DNA of 44,552 nt, from the NCBI GenBank assembly GCA_003153555.1, contig PLZS01000143.1:1-44552 (forward strand), written 5' to 3'. Under the pieces are notes generated by a model that saw nothing but the letters and a program-made list of their open reading frames with translations, was not told the DNA's origin and searched no databases. This DNA comes from Candidatus Melainabacteria bacterium (GTDB lineage: Bacteria > Cyanobacteriota > Vampirovibrionia > Obscuribacterales > Obscuribacteraceae). Below, piece by piece: positions 1-9,043 of this stretch. How positions within the stretch are numbered: the first letter of the stretch is position 1; every line of letters starts with the position of its first letter. The position numbers were made by a program, and so were the translations under genes.

Positions 1-216
1 CTGTCCTTTCGATTGGACTCAGTATTTATGCTCGCTTCAGTCAGTCCGTCACGTGCATCGGGCTTCTTGCTACGGTTTCTGGTCAGCGCCGACCTGATGT
101 TTCCGCAATGCCCCTCGGCTCAAAGCACTCAACATTTAGTGTGTGCTCACCGGTTATGTAATTAGTATAGCAAGCAGAGAAATATGTTCTAGTACCCCAC
201 AGAGTATTTAAGAATT
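1..216 (+). repeat. Direct repeat copy 1 (non-coding leader-like element)
   Basis: Positions 1-125 match 1183-1307 essentially base for base, and similarity continues with substitutions and small indels to about 216/1399. It begins at the window edge, so the true left end is unknown. The element has short internal complementarities (GTCC near its start with GGAC a few bases later) and contains TTAGTATAGC near 162, a string that recurs upstream of the helicase gene at 26571 and fits a -10 element. No convincing protein is encoded. It may be a duplicated promoter/leader or a structured RNA; the function is unknown. Confidence 0.85.
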
Positions 217-421
217 GATTTTGATTTCTTGAAGAATGGCTAAGCATCAGTGTTAGATGGTAGCCTTTGGATTGACAAGCCCTCGGGCAACGGACAGGTA
301 TTCTCTAGTTGGTTGCATATATCTTCTGTACGACTAACGATGTTCTAGTAATACTATTGTGAATACATGAATGATGTCTGTGAAGGTAAGATGGGTGTCT
401 ATGTCAAGTTACTCAGGAATC

Positions 422-1084
422 ATGAATAAAGGTGCACAATTATTTGCGCTGACTGCCTTATATCTTTGGGCGATTTTGGGCGCGAATGCCGCTTCGCCAT
501 ATCAACAGGCGGCGGCGTGTATGGAAGCGCAAGATTTTGCCGGAGCCCTTGCGCACTCCAAAGAGGGGTTTGCTTCAGCCAAAACTCTTGCGGACAAGAT
601 TGGAAGCCTTTCGATGATGGCCGACGCAGCTGGTGCGCTGCATCAATATCCAGTTGTTATCCAGGCTATGAATCAGGCGATTTCGCTGATTGGCAAATCG
701 AATCCGACGTTTTTAAGAAACCATTATTGGCGGCGTGGAAAAGCCTATTTTGCCTACGGAAATTACGATAAGGCAGTGGCCGATTTTTCTGCAGTTGACG
801 GATTTCAAAAGAGTCCACGGGATGTTGTAAACCTCATGCGTGATCGATCGTTAGCTTATGAAAAACTGCATGAGTACAACAAAAGCGTTGCTGATTTAAC
901 AACAGGGCTAAAGTCTGTCGACGCCATCGTTGGCGTCAAAGCCGATGCCATTATGATCAGCCGAGTTAAAGGAGAAAAGATTCAGCTGCTCTATCAACGC
1001 GCGAAAGATCTTCAGTTAGCTGGCAAGGTTGATGATGCCAAACGGGATAAAGTTGAGGCGGATAGATTATCTGAAGACTTTTAG
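422..1084 (+). CDS. Secreted TPR-repeat protein
   Basis: Begins with a signal peptide (MNKG, hydrophobic core, then ANA-AS cleavage-like site) followed by helical repeats. The middle part carries two TPR-like units, with the pattern RGKAYFAYGNYDKAVADF and again RSLAYEKLHEYNKSVADL. An in-frame start exists at 371, but 422 is preceded by AGGAAT at 413-418 and puts the signal peptide at the N-terminus, so 422 is preferred. TPRs mediate protein-protein contacts; the partner is unknown. The gene lies between two copies of a direct repeat and is followed by a strong terminator, so it may be one unit of a tandem duplication that continues left of the window. Confidence 0.8.
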   Translation: MNKGAQLFALTALYLWAILGANAASPYQQAAACMEAQDFAGALAHSKEGFASAKTLADKIGSLSMMADAAGALHQYPVVIQAMNQAISLIGKSNPTFLRNHYWRRGKAYFAYGNYDKAVADFSAVDGFQKSPRDVVNLMRDRSLAYEKLHEYNKSVADLTTGLKSVDAIVGVKADAIMISRVKGEKIQLLYQRAKDLQLAGKVDDAKRDKVEADRLSEDF

Positions 1085-1135
1085 CGGATTTCCGGCGATA
1101 TCTCTCGAAAATAATCCGATTATTTGCGCGAGCAA

Positions 1136-1168
1136 AAACACCACCCGAATTGCTTCGCGGTGGTGTTT
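1136..1168 (+). terminator. Rho-independent terminator after TPR gene
   Basis: AAACACCACC (1136-1145) pairs perfectly with GGTGGTGTTT (1159-1168), a 10 bp stem with a 13 nt loop, 52 bp after the TPR stop codon. The A-rich left arm and T-rich right arm fit an intrinsic terminator. It sits just upstream of the second repeat copy. Confidence 0.75.
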
Positions 1169-1182
1169 AAGATACTGCCTGA

Positions 1183-1399
1183 CTGTCCTTTCGATTGGAC
1201 TCAGTATTTATGCTCGCTTCAGTCAGTCCGTCACGTGCATCGGGCTTCTTGCTACGGTTTCTGGTCAGCGCCGACCTGATGTTTCCGCAATGCCCCTCGG
1301 CTCAAAGTACTCAACTTTTATGTGAGTGCTCACCGGTTATGCAATTAGTATAGCGAGCGAAAAAATCTGTTCCAGTACCCCATAGACTATTTAAGATTT
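1183..1399 (+). repeat. Direct repeat copy 2 (non-coding leader-like element)
   Basis: Second copy of the element at 1-216; the first ~125 bases are identical and the rest is diverged. It contains the matching TTAGTATAGC string near 1342. The next ~200 bases to the DMT transporter stop hold nothing I can recognise. Unlike copy 1, no plus-strand gene follows, so this copy may be a relic of duplication or drive an RNA. Confidence 0.85.
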
Positions 1400-1597
1400 G
1401 ATGCTTGGCATCACTGAAAGCAGTCTGTGATGCCAATTGTTGAATCGTCAATTATAAACATGCAGTGGATCAATTGGCTGGGTGACTACAACTTAGATTG
1501 TATATACTTTTGATAGCTGGTTGCGCGCGTGAGTATATTTCTTGTATGCAACAGATCGCATTTTGTAGCGACAAATTGCACCATTTCCAATGCTTTG

Positions 1598-2569
1598 TTA
1601 GGTGGTGGTGCGTTCTTTTATAAGAATGCTAATTGCTACGCTTACCAAGACGATTGCTATGCCGATATAACTTTCCAACGTGAGCACTGTGTTTTTCTCG
1701 AACACAGCGTCGACACCGAGAGCGATAATCGGAGTTACAAATGCCAGGGTCATGGCTGTAGAAAGTCGGACGTGTTTGAGCAGATAAAAGAAAGACGCAA
1801 ACGCGATTAGTGTTCCAAAAATCGTCAAGTAGAGGAGCGCTAGTGTTGGTGCCAGGTTCCACGTGCTGATCATATATTTGCCACTCAATAGTGACGCGAT
1901 CCACAAAGTGATTGATGCAGCCGCAAAAAAGATTGTGTTGCATGCGATAGCCGCAACATCATGCGCATATTTTTTCATTACCACGTTAGACGAGGCGTTG
2001 AGAACACAGACGATGGTCACTATGCCTACAGCTGAAGCTTGAGCAAATGATACTTGTAAGCGGTCATGAAAAACCAAAGCTACTCCGGCAATCGCGAAGA
2101 TTGATCCCATGATTTTGATTTTAGATGTCGCTTCTGTTCTAGTTGCCATTGCGATCATTGCTGCGATCAATGGACCGGTCGCAGAAAGCACAGCGGCTAA
2201 ACCACCAGATATTTGCTCTTCTGCCGAATAGAGCAAGCCATATCCTATTCCACTGATTCCGCCTGCAAACAGAATCCACTTTAATTCGAAAGATGTTGGC
2301 TTCTTGATCTTTCTGGACAGAGGAAGCCAAAGCAATGCCAATAGTAATGCGGAAAGAGTGAATCGCAGTGCAGCCGCGGGATAGGTAGGGAAACCGCCTG
2401 GTCCAATGCACACGCGTATTCCATACCAGGTCGTGCCCCAAATCGAAGCACATAATAGGTATGCCAATAGCACCTTTGCAGGCGCCTTTTTATCTTGTGG
2501 CTTGCCATCTTGCGATGAGTCAGGAGCGATTGCCGAAGAGTAAGCCTCTTCCTCGTTACACTGCTGCAT
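1598..2569 (-). CDS. EamA/DMT-superfamily transporter
   Basis: About ten hydrophobic segments follow a polar N-terminal stretch of ~35 residues. The protein shows the two-fold repeated EamA (PF00892) organisation: ASIWGTTWYGIR in the first helix, GLAAVLSATGPLIAAMIA ending the first repeat, and RLSTAMTLAFVTPIIAL in the second. Such proteins export small metabolites across the inner membrane; the substrate cannot be read from sequence. The open frame extends to 2698, but an ATG at 2569 is preceded by an AGAGGA ribosome site at good spacing, so this start (323 residues) was chosen. It stands alone on the minus strand. Confidence 0.85.
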   Translation of the reverse strand: MQQCNEEEAYSSAIAPDSSQDGKPQDKKAPAKVLLAYLLCASIWGTTWYGIRVCIGPGGFPTYPAAALRFTLSALLLALLWLPLSRKIKKPTSFELKWILFAGGISGIGYGLLYSAEEQISGGLAAVLSATGPLIAAMIAMATRTEATSKIKIMGSIFAIAGVALVFHDRLQVSFAQASAVGIVTIVCVLNASSNVVMKKYAHDVAAIACNTIFFAAASITLWIASLLSGKYMISTWNLAPTLALLYLTIFGTLIAFASFFYLLKHVRLSTAMTLAFVTPIIALGVDAVFEKNTVLTLESYIGIAIVLVSVAISILIKERTTT

Positions 2570-2587
2570 TTGGATTCCTCTTGGCTT

Positions 2588-2803
2588 ATGGTAGACATGC
2601 ATGCCAGTGAAGTCAAATTCAATATCCTGCAAGCGCAACTGGAATTTCACGTGTGCGAGCACTACGAGCAGTATCAGCAATTGATCGATGTGCTTCAAGC
2701 CCAGTTGTCAAAGCAGCAATTTGAAGTGACTGCGCACGAAAATGCAGTGCGGTTATTTCATTGGCGAGAGACGTCCGCTAGACGACGAACATGTTTCGTG
2801 TGA
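2588..2803 (+). CDS. Possible small helical protein (uncertain)
   Basis: An open frame divergent from the DMT transporter encodes about 71 residues. It is rich in Gln, Leu and Glu, with LQAQLEF and LQAQLSK repeated about 23 residues apart, consistent with an amphipathic helix. No ribosome site is visible before the ATG at 2588 or 2597, and the 3' end overlaps the convergent gene at 2778 by 26 bases. The composition looks more protein-like than a random frame, but coding status is doubtful. Confidence 0.25.
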   Translation: MVDMHASEVKFNILQAQLEFHVCEHYEQYQQLIDVLQAQLSKQQFEVTAHENAVRLFHWRETSARRRTCFV

Positions 2804-3083
2804 CGGTCCAGCTGTCACCAAAAAATCTTGAGCCATCTTGAATGACGACTAGATGCTTGTCTTGCATTTGTTGTGAAACGACCAGGGTGGTTTCGCAGTC
2901 AGGAAAGTCACGGCGCATGCGCTCGTTTACCATTTCTGCAAGGACTACAGCTCCGTCTTTAACGCCGGTAGCCGAACTCCGATAAAGCTGCAAGAAGTCT
3001 TCGTACATGCCCGCTTTAAGCAATTCGATTAAATCGTCTGCTTTTTCTCCAGGTACCAGCTCTTGTGATACATCGCTGACCAT
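2778..3083 (-). CDS. Small hypothetical protein
   Basis: 101 residues with no signal peptide or membrane segment, so probably cytoplasmic. The N-terminal half is helical and acidic (DDLIELLKAGMYEDFLQLY). The C-terminal half has alternating hydrophobic residues, suggesting strands. The ATG at 3083 is preceded by GAGGAA seven bases upstream, which supports real translation. It lies ~230 bp downstream of the CPBP protease gene on the same strand. I do not recognise the family. Confidence 0.65.
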   Translation of the reverse strand: MVSDVSQELVPGEKADDLIELLKAGMYEDFLQLYRSSATGVKDGAVVLAEMVNERMRRDFPDCETTLVVSQQMQDKHLVVIQDGSRFFGDSWTVTRNMFVV

Positions 3084-3311
3084 GAATAGTTCCTCGCTGA
3101 CTTTTGTTTATCTATGCCCAGTCTGCGCTCTTTTTATGCAATCAATATTGATATTTTGGAATTTGCCAACCTGTGGCTGTTTTGAGCCTTTTATGTTGTA
3201 GGAAAGGGCGCAGATTGCGAACCAACTTAGACTGACTCTGTTGTCTTTGGAGACGTGGGACGATCGGCGTGTGGCCCTTTATCGATTGGACAATAGGCAT
3301 TCGAAACAAGT

Positions 3312-3977
3312 TTACGGATAATGTTGAAGTAGATCGAGGATAAGAACGATCGCTGCCAAGTCTGTCAAGAAGCCGTGAGCGAGACTTGCCATCACGATTG
3401 AACCAGTTTTTCTGTAGACGATCGCTAGAAACGCACCATAAATGGCCAACAAGATAAAACCAAATTCCGCCCAACCAGGATAAACAACTAGACGAAGAAT
3501 GAAATAGTGAAAGGCTGCATACATCACGGATGAACTGATAATACCGAAGTGCTTAAATGGAGTGTGCATCTGATCCAGTCTGTTCAAGATGACACCACGC
3601 CAAAACAATTCTTCCAGGGCAGAATTCACGAAAATTAAATCTAGACTCAATGGAATGAGGTGCTGTTTGTTAAAGCCTAGTTCGTTTAGCAGTGACATTA
3701 CGCGCCTACTGTCTAAGAAAATGTAACCGAGATTGTCATAGAGCAAAACCGCTGCACCACTGAAAATTACTGCGCTCACGAGGAGCAGCAGCCATTGCTT
3801 TAAGGTTGGCATTATCAAGTCATTGCGCCAAAGCGAGAAGCCCCAAAAAATGCCGGGCACCAAGCAAACTCCGTGGTACAGCTCAAGGGTTAATACTGTG
3901 TTTTTTAACACGTACAGTCCGTACCAGATAATCACGCACGGCAGACAGGTCAGGAGCAAGACCATCACTGCAACCAA
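3312..3977 (-). CDS. CPBP-family intramembrane metalloprotease
   Basis: A multi-spanning membrane protein with the CPBP (Rce1-like, PF02517) signature: EELFWRG (EExxxR motif), then a helix containing AAFHYF (FxxxH-like), and later SLAHGFLTD supplying another His. These residues form the predicted zinc or glutamate catalytic site in the membrane. Bacterial members include bacteriocin-immunity proteins and uncharacterised proteases; the substrate is unknown. The listed start is a TTG at 3977. The frame stays open upstream and reads SEPPKKKPLVAV, and a CTG at 4007 preceded by GGAG seven bases away is an alternative start. It follows the Ser/Thr kinase by 20-50 bp on the same strand, so the two are probably co-transcribed. 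Confidence 0.8.
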   Translation of the reverse strand: MVAVMVLLLTCLPCVIIWYGLYVLKNTVLTLELYHGVCLVPGIFWGFSLWRNDLIMPTLKQWLLLLVSAVIFSGAAVLLYDNLGYIFLDSRRVMSLLNELGFNKQHLIPLSLDLIFVNSALEELFWRGVILNRLDQMHTPFKHFGIISSSVMYAAFHYFILRLVVYPGWAEFGFILLAIYGAFLAIVYRKTGSIVMASLAHGFLTDLAAIVLILDLLQHYP

Positions 3978-4026
3978 AGGCTTTTTTTTAGGCGGTTCGC
4001 TTAACAGCTGCCATCTCCAGTGAACC

Positions 4027-5685
4027 TTACTTGTTGTTGTTGGCTCTCATTCCTTGTAGCGTATCCCACGGATTGGGTTTAGCTGCGTTACTCGGATGGA
4101 CAGTGGACGAGTGAATGGGAGGTGTTGTGGTGCTCGGAATATGGCGTACTGAAGATACAGTGTGAATGTGTTTTTTCAAGGTTGAAGAAACTGTCCGATC
4201 CTTTCCAGCCTTGTCGCTACCAATAGTTTCTTTAGGCTTTGGCGCTTGGGACGGTTGAGCCGCTACTGGGGCAGGTTGTGTGGGCAGTGCTTGTTGAGTT
4301 GGTAGAGGTTGTTGCGGTATTACTACTGGTGCTGGTGGCGATAAGGACAGATGAAAGATATTCGGCAGGGCATTGACCACGAAAGCAATGACGCAAAATG
4401 CCACCACCATAGCAATGCGATTCAGAGTCACAAGTGGTTTGCGGGCCTCAAGTTCCAAGTCTCTAATATTGCTGCGGACAGGTTTAGTCGTGGTCGGTGT
4501 TTTAGGTGCTAGCGTTGATGGTTCAGAGGGTGGTTGCGGTTTACTGACTTTGCCATTGCCTGTGGTGTCGTCAAAAAGTTCGTCGACATTTATTCCTTCC
4601 ATTGGATCCAAAGCACGTCTAAAAAATTCGCTGGGTGTAGACGATTTCGGCGCACCACTTTCGGGTGCCGGAATAGTTTCGCCGGTTGATTGAGACCTAC
4701 CTTTGCTTAGTGTTGGAAACGAGAGCAGGTCTCCAGAGTGTCGACCATGTGCTCCTCCACTAGCCTCAATAATCGCGTCTCGCAGTTCGGATGCCGTTTG
4801 ATATCGGTCATCAGGATTTTTCGCCATTGTTTTGAAGATGACTGCTTCTATTTCCTTCGGAATATTTACGAGAGGATTAGTCTCTGCGAGAGGAGGTGGT
4901 GGCGTATTGATGTGAATTTGGATCAGCTCGTAAACTGTAGTCGCGAAGTGAAACGGATCTTTGCCAGTGAGCATCTCGTACATTACTGCACCAAAGGAAT
5001 ACAGGTCTGAGCGCTCATCTTCAGCCTTGCTCTGACAATGCTCTGGACTCATGTATGGCGGGCTGCCCCAGAGTTCACCAGACTGTGTCAGTCTGCGATT
5101 AGCGTCGTTGAGTTTGGCCAATCCGAAGTCTACAACTTTCACGAAATCCATTTCGTCATCCATCAAAACGATGTTGCCTGGCTTCAAATCGCGATGAATC
5201 ACGCCTTTGCGATGAGCATGATCCAGTGCGCCGCAGACTTGCACAGCAATGCGCGAAAAGCGATCGACTGACATTGGCCCGTCTTGATCGATTAACAACT
5301 CAAGGCTGCGGCCACGCAGATAATCCATTACTACGTAAGGTTGATCGTCAGGTCCTATAACGCAATCGTAGACGGTGACTATATTTGGATGACTGAGGGC
5401 GCACAAAAGGTTGATTTCGTTTTGGAAACGCTCTCTATAGATGGGTTTAGCGTCGAGCTGCATGCGCAGGGTTTTAATCGCCACGTGTCTGTTGACGCGC
5501 AACTGGGTTGCTTTATAGACGACACTCATGCCGCCTGAGCCGAGCACTTCCTCAATCTGAAACCGTCCGTCCAAGACTGTTCCCACAAGGGGGTCAGTTC
5601 TTTTACGGTTTGGCCGAGGCGTTTGGCTTTTGGGTGGTTCGGACGTCACAACGTTTCTGTACTCTGGCACGGTACTCCCGCCCAC
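4027..5685 (-). CDS. Membrane-anchored Hanks-type Ser/Thr protein kinase
   Basis: PknB-like kinase. Residues ~38-308 form the kinase domain: glycine loop GSGGMS (49-54), VAIK with Lys71, HRDLKPGN with catalytic Asp166, DFG with Asp186, and SPE in place of the usual APE. A Ser/Thr/Pro-rich linker follows, then one transmembrane segment at ~424-446 and a Pro/Gln/Ala-rich exterior tail of ~105 residues with no PASTA repeat. The start is GTG, preceded by AAGGG at good spacing. The upstream gene encodes a secreted protein with a Gly-Pro tail (36 bp gap) and the downstream gene a CPBP protease, suggesting an envelope-signalling operon. All key catalytic residues are present, so it should be active. 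The signal sensed by the tail is unknown. Confidence 0.93.
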   Translation of the reverse strand: MGGSTVPEYRNVVTSEPPKSQTPRPNRKRTDPLVGTVLDGRFQIEEVLGSGGMSVVYKATQLRVNRHVAIKTLRMQLDAKPIYRERFQNEINLLCALSHPNIVTVYDCVIGPDDQPYVVMDYLRGRSLELLIDQDGPMSVDRFSRIAVQVCGALDHAHRKGVIHRDLKPGNIVLMDDEMDFVKVVDFGLAKLNDANRRLTQSGELWGSPPYMSPEHCQSKAEDERSDLYSFGAVMYEMLTGKDPFHFATTVYELIQIHINTPPPPLAETNPLVNIPKEIEAVIFKTMAKNPDDRYQTASELRDAIIEASGGAHGRHSGDLLSFPTLSKGRSQSTGETIPAPESGAPKSSTPSEFFRRALDPMEGINVDELFDDTTGNGKVSKPQPPSEPSTLAPKTPTTTKPVRSNIRDLELEARKPLVTLNRIAMVVAFCVIAFVVNALPNIFHLSLSPPAPVVIPQQPLPTQQALPTQPAPVAAQPSQAPKPKETIGSDKAGKDRTVSSTLKKHIHTVSSVRHIPSTTTPPIHSSTVHPSNAAKPNPWDTLQGMRANNNK

Positions 5686-5721
5686 TATATTCCCTTTAGC
5701 ACCAACCTATTGCAATCTGAT

Positions 5722-6852
5722 TTATGGACCTTGAAAACCTGGACCAGGCCCCTGTCCTCCGCCCTGTCCCTGTCCAGGTCCTCCAGGTCCGCCAGGTCCG
5801 CCAGGTCCGCGCCCGCCGTTCCCGCCGTCTTCCGGTTTAAAAGGATCAATGCCAAGGTCTTGTTTAACCACCGCCGTCATCTGTCCGATTAACTCAAATG
5901 CAGCGGGGTTTTGCCTAGCGGAAAACTTTTCCTCAACTTCCTGCTTGAGCAGTCGCAATTTGTCTCCGCGACTCCGGTTTCGCGACTCGACGCTCCTGAT
6001 CCAGTTGTCGCTATCTTGCATATAGATTCGTTTGATTCGGTCTGCATTGGGGGGCACATAAGTATTTACCGGTGCTGTTGACGTGGTTGCAGCTGCAACA
6101 GCTGGTGTTGATGGAGCAGCATGCTGAGAGCTGGCCGTGGCGGGGACGCCATGTCCGTTCGCTGACTTCTTTGCTTGCTTAACCTGTTCTTCCTGCTCAG
6201 TCAATTTTGACTCAATAAAGTTTACTTTGTCGCTAACTTTAGAGGTGTCACCAGCTTGCACGGCGGCTTCGATTTCGCGAAAGATATTCTCGAAGGGAGT
6301 AACGCCTGTTCCCTGTTGGCGCAATCTCTTAATTCTGTTCCAGACTAAGAGCCGGCGCTCAAATTGCGTTCCCGGTTGAACATCAGGTGCGCGTTCTGGT
6401 TCGACGTCCATCAAGCGCAACGAGGCAAGCATTTTATCCGGCGAGATTTTACCTTTGCCGAAATCTTGAATTTCTTTGTTGGCAATGACAATGTAGCGTC
6501 CATCGCGCCCACTTTGAGAAAATAGAACTTTGACTGTTTCAATCTGACCTGGTGCAGCCTCCATCAAGGCTTTCGATATGAATAAAGCGTCAATTTTCAG
6601 ATTCTGATCCGAGTTCTTAGTCTCTTCTTCCGCAAGAACAGTGACAGCAGGGCCGGTGCCTAGCACGGTGCTGCTTGTGGCCGAAACCTTCAAAGCAAGG
6701 TCTCTGAGCATGGCGTTCAATTGCGAGGTAGTCAGGTTTGCCGCCTGACAATTAAGCGAGTTGAGGAGGAAAGCCTGAATCACCACGCTGACAAAGAGTA
6801 CGCGGTGTTTATTGGAGACCTTTTTAGTTAGGTGATCTCGGTTCATAATCAT
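5722..6852 (-). CDS. Secreted protein with Gly-Pro-rich collagen-like tail
   Basis: N-terminal signal peptide (basic MNRDHLTKKVSNKHR, hydrophobic core, LNCQAAN). The mature part is mixed alpha/beta and charged, with a coiled-coil-like stretch (NFIESKLTEQEEQVKQAKK), an Ala/Thr/Pro linker, and a second helical region. The last ~33 residues are almost only Gly, Pro and Gln (GGPGGPGGPGQGQGG). The nucleotide basis of part of the tail is four tandem 9 bp units. The start is ATG at 6852 or 6846, with no strong ribosome site at either. It lies 36 bp upstream of the Ser/Thr kinase and is probably in the same transcript. Family not recognised. Confidence 0.75.
   Translation of the reverse strand: MIMNRDHLTKKVSNKHRVLFVSVVIQAFLLNSLNCQAANLTTSQLNAMLRDLALKVSATSSTVLGTGPAVTVLAEEETKNSDQNLKIDALFISKALMEAAPGQIETVKVLFSQSGRDGRYIVIANKEIQDFGKGKISPDKMLASLRLMDVEPERAPDVQPGTQFERRLLVWNRIKRLRQQGTGVTPFENIFREIEAAVQAGDTSKVSDKVNFIESKLTEQEEQVKQAKKSANGHGVPATASSQHAAPSTPAVAAATTSTAPVNTYVPPNADRIKRIYMQDSDNWIRSVESRNRSRGDKLRLLKQEVEEKFSARQNPAAFELIGQMTAVVKQDLGIDPFKPEDGGNGGRGPGGPGGPGGPGQGQGGGQGPGPGFQGP
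5774..5809. repeat. Tandem 9 bp repeat (x4) in Gly-Pro tail
   Basis: Four consecutive copies of CCAGGTCCK encode the GGP tripeptides on the minus strand. Such arrays change copy number by slippage, so tail length may vary between strains. Confidence 0.85.
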
Positions 6853-6996
6853 TTTAATGCCAAGAAATGCTTCCGCCTAAACCTTGGCTTGGAAGGTCCA
6901 GGCATGTCCGGACTGATACTGATTTTTGGTCACCGAATATAGTGCGAGATTGAAGAGAGCTGGAAGTTGATCAATCTGTTTGCGAGAAAGAGAAGT

Positions 6997-8835
6997 TCAT
7001 CTCTTAAATCCCAACTGAAGTAATTCTCGTAGTAGGGCGAATTGCTTTGGAATTTTGGTGCCGAAAGTATCGAACAAGCCTTTGTGCGACTCAAGTTCTT
7101 TGAGCCATACCTTTTTGTCCACTGTCATCAGAACGTTGAACTTTTTCTTCGTGATTGTTTCGCATCCATTCCAATCAAGGTCTTCATAGCTCGGCATCCA
7201 ACCCAGTTCTGACTGAACAGCGCCAGCTTTTCTTTGGGTTCGCTCGAAAATCCATTTTAAGACGCGGAAGTTTTCACTGAAGCCTGGCCAAATCACTTTG
7301 CCGTTTTCGTCGATGCGGAACCAATTAACAGAAAATATTGGCGGTGGCGACTTTACTTCGCGTCCCATTTGTAACCAGTGGCTGAAGTAGTCTCCCATGT
7401 TGTAACCACAATAAGAGAGCATGGCCATGGGATCCCGGCGTACCTCGCCGACCGATCCGAGCGCGCCGGTTGTTTCAGAACCGACAGTGGAGGCCAGGTA
7501 AACGCCGTAGTCCCAGTTAAAAGATTCGGTAACGAGCGGAACGGCTGTGGCACGTCTGTTCCCGAAAATAAATGCGCTGATTGGAACGCCTTTTGGATCG
7601 TTCCATCTTGAATCGAGCGAAGGGCAGTTCGCTGCAGGAACAGTGAATCGCGCGTTTTGTTGTGCAGCCGGTCTACCACAATAGGCAGTCCATGAATTAC
7701 CTTGCCAGTCAGTCAGCTGAGAGGGAGGTTTGTCGGTTAGCCCTTCCCACCAGACGTCCCCGTCTTGAGTGAGGGCCACATTTGTGAAAATGCAATTCTC
7801 GCGCAAGGTGCGCATGGCATTTGGATTTGTCGTTTCGGAAATTCCAGAAACAATCCCAAAATAGCCAGCCTCTGGATTGATGGCATAAAGCTTGCCGTCT
7901 TCTGCTGGTTTGATCCAGGCTATGTCGTCACCGACCGTGGTGACTTTCCATCCACTCAAATCAGCTGGAGGCACTAACATAGCAAAACTGGTTTTTCCGC
8001 ATGCGCCTGGAAAAGCCGCTGCGATGTACTTCTTTACGCCTTCGGGAGATTGAAGACCAAGAATCAACATATGTTCTGCTAGCCACCCCTCATCGCGAGC
8101 CATGGTAGAGGCAATTCTCAAAGCCAGACTTTTCTTGCCTAACAAGGCATTGGCACCATATCCAGAACCGTAGGACCAGATCTCACGCGTTTCAGGAAAA
8201 TGACAGATGTATTTTTTATCTGGATTGCACGGCCACGCAACGTCAGTTTCGCCCTCTGCAAGTGGTTTACCGACACTGTGCAGACAATGAACGAATTCGC
8301 CGCTTAGTCCAAGAGCGTCCACAACCTTTTTGCCCATGCGACTTAAAAGACGCATGCTCGCGACGACGTAAGGCGAGTCTGTAATTTGCACGCCTATTTG
8401 AGAAATTGATGAGCCGAGCGGTCCCATGCTGAACGGCACTACGTACATTGTGCGTCCGCGCATGCAGCCGGCAAACAGTTTATTCATCACTGTTTTCGCT
8501 TCATTTGGCTCCTTCCAATTATTGGTCGGACCGGCATCATCCTTTGCCTGCGAACAGATGAAGGTGTGATCTTCAGCTGGTGCAACATCGGAGCTGTGTG
8601 TGCGAGCGAGAAAACTATTTGGACGCAATTCTGGGTTTAAACGAATCAGCATCCCGCTTTTCGTCATCTCAGAACAGAGAGTGTCGTATTCTTCTGGTGA
8701 CCCATCGCACCACTGTATTTCGTCCGGCTTGAAAAGCGAGGCGGCTTCTATCACCCATCTTGCCAACTTGATGTGTCGAACTGAATAGCTCGCGTTTACC
8801 TTGACAACCGGATTTGATGACAGTGTGTTTATCAT
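6997..8835 (-). CDS. pckG: Phosphoenolpyruvate carboxykinase (GTP)
   Basis: Converts oxaloacetate plus GTP to phosphoenolpyruvate, CO2 and GDP, the entry step of gluconeogenesis. The 612-residue length matches the GTP-dependent family. The diagnostic P-loop with the reactive cysteine is AAAFPGACGKTSFAM (Cys279, Lys281, Thr282). The second phosphate/metal motif is VGDDIAW (301-307). MYVVPFSMGPLGS and SYGSGYGANALLGKK are also typical of this family and unlike the ATP-type enzyme. An ATG at 8835 gives the expected N-terminus; AAGG lies 11 bases upstream. It is a single-gene unit with a ~200 bp upstream region. Confidence 0.97.
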   Translation of the reverse strand: MINTLSSNPVVKVNASYSVRHIKLARWVIEAASLFKPDEIQWCDGSPEEYDTLCSEMTKSGMLIRLNPELRPNSFLARTHSSDVAPAEDHTFICSQAKDDAGPTNNWKEPNEAKTVMNKLFAGCMRGRTMYVVPFSMGPLGSSISQIGVQITDSPYVVASMRLLSRMGKKVVDALGLSGEFVHCLHSVGKPLAEGETDVAWPCNPDKKYICHFPETREIWSYGSGYGANALLGKKSLALRIASTMARDEGWLAEHMLILGLQSPEGVKKYIAAAFPGACGKTSFAMLVPPADLSGWKVTTVGDDIAWIKPAEDGKLYAINPEAGYFGIVSGISETTNPNAMRTLRENCIFTNVALTQDGDVWWEGLTDKPPSQLTDWQGNSWTAYCGRPAAQQNARFTVPAANCPSLDSRWNDPKGVPISAFIFGNRRATAVPLVTESFNWDYGVYLASTVGSETTGALGSVGEVRRDPMAMLSYCGYNMGDYFSHWLQMGREVKSPPPIFSVNWFRIDENGKVIWPGFSENFRVLKWIFERTQRKAGAVQSELGWMPSYEDLDWNGCETITKKKFNVLMTVDKKVWLKELESHKGLFDTFGTKIPKQFALLRELLQLGFKR

Positions 8836-9043
8836 AGAGTCGCAAGCCTTTTGGGAAAGTGCACCTAATAGACATGCAATGATACATCCGAGCTTCTTTA
8901 CTTCAAGAAATATTACTGATTTATTCAGAACCTTGAACGCGGGTTGTCATGAGATGCGGGGCTAGGCCCACTAGCGGTTCGAGCATTTCCTTGGATGGAG
9001 ACTAAATTTGCGCATCCTTAGATAGTAGTTAAGTTGGTTTTAT

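Larger units (their letters stand above)
1085..1597. other. Intergenic region: terminator plus repeat copy 2
   Basis: This 513 bp gap holds the TPR-gene terminator and the second direct repeat. From about 1400 to 1597 I see no gene, RNA or clear signal. Confidence 0.6.
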
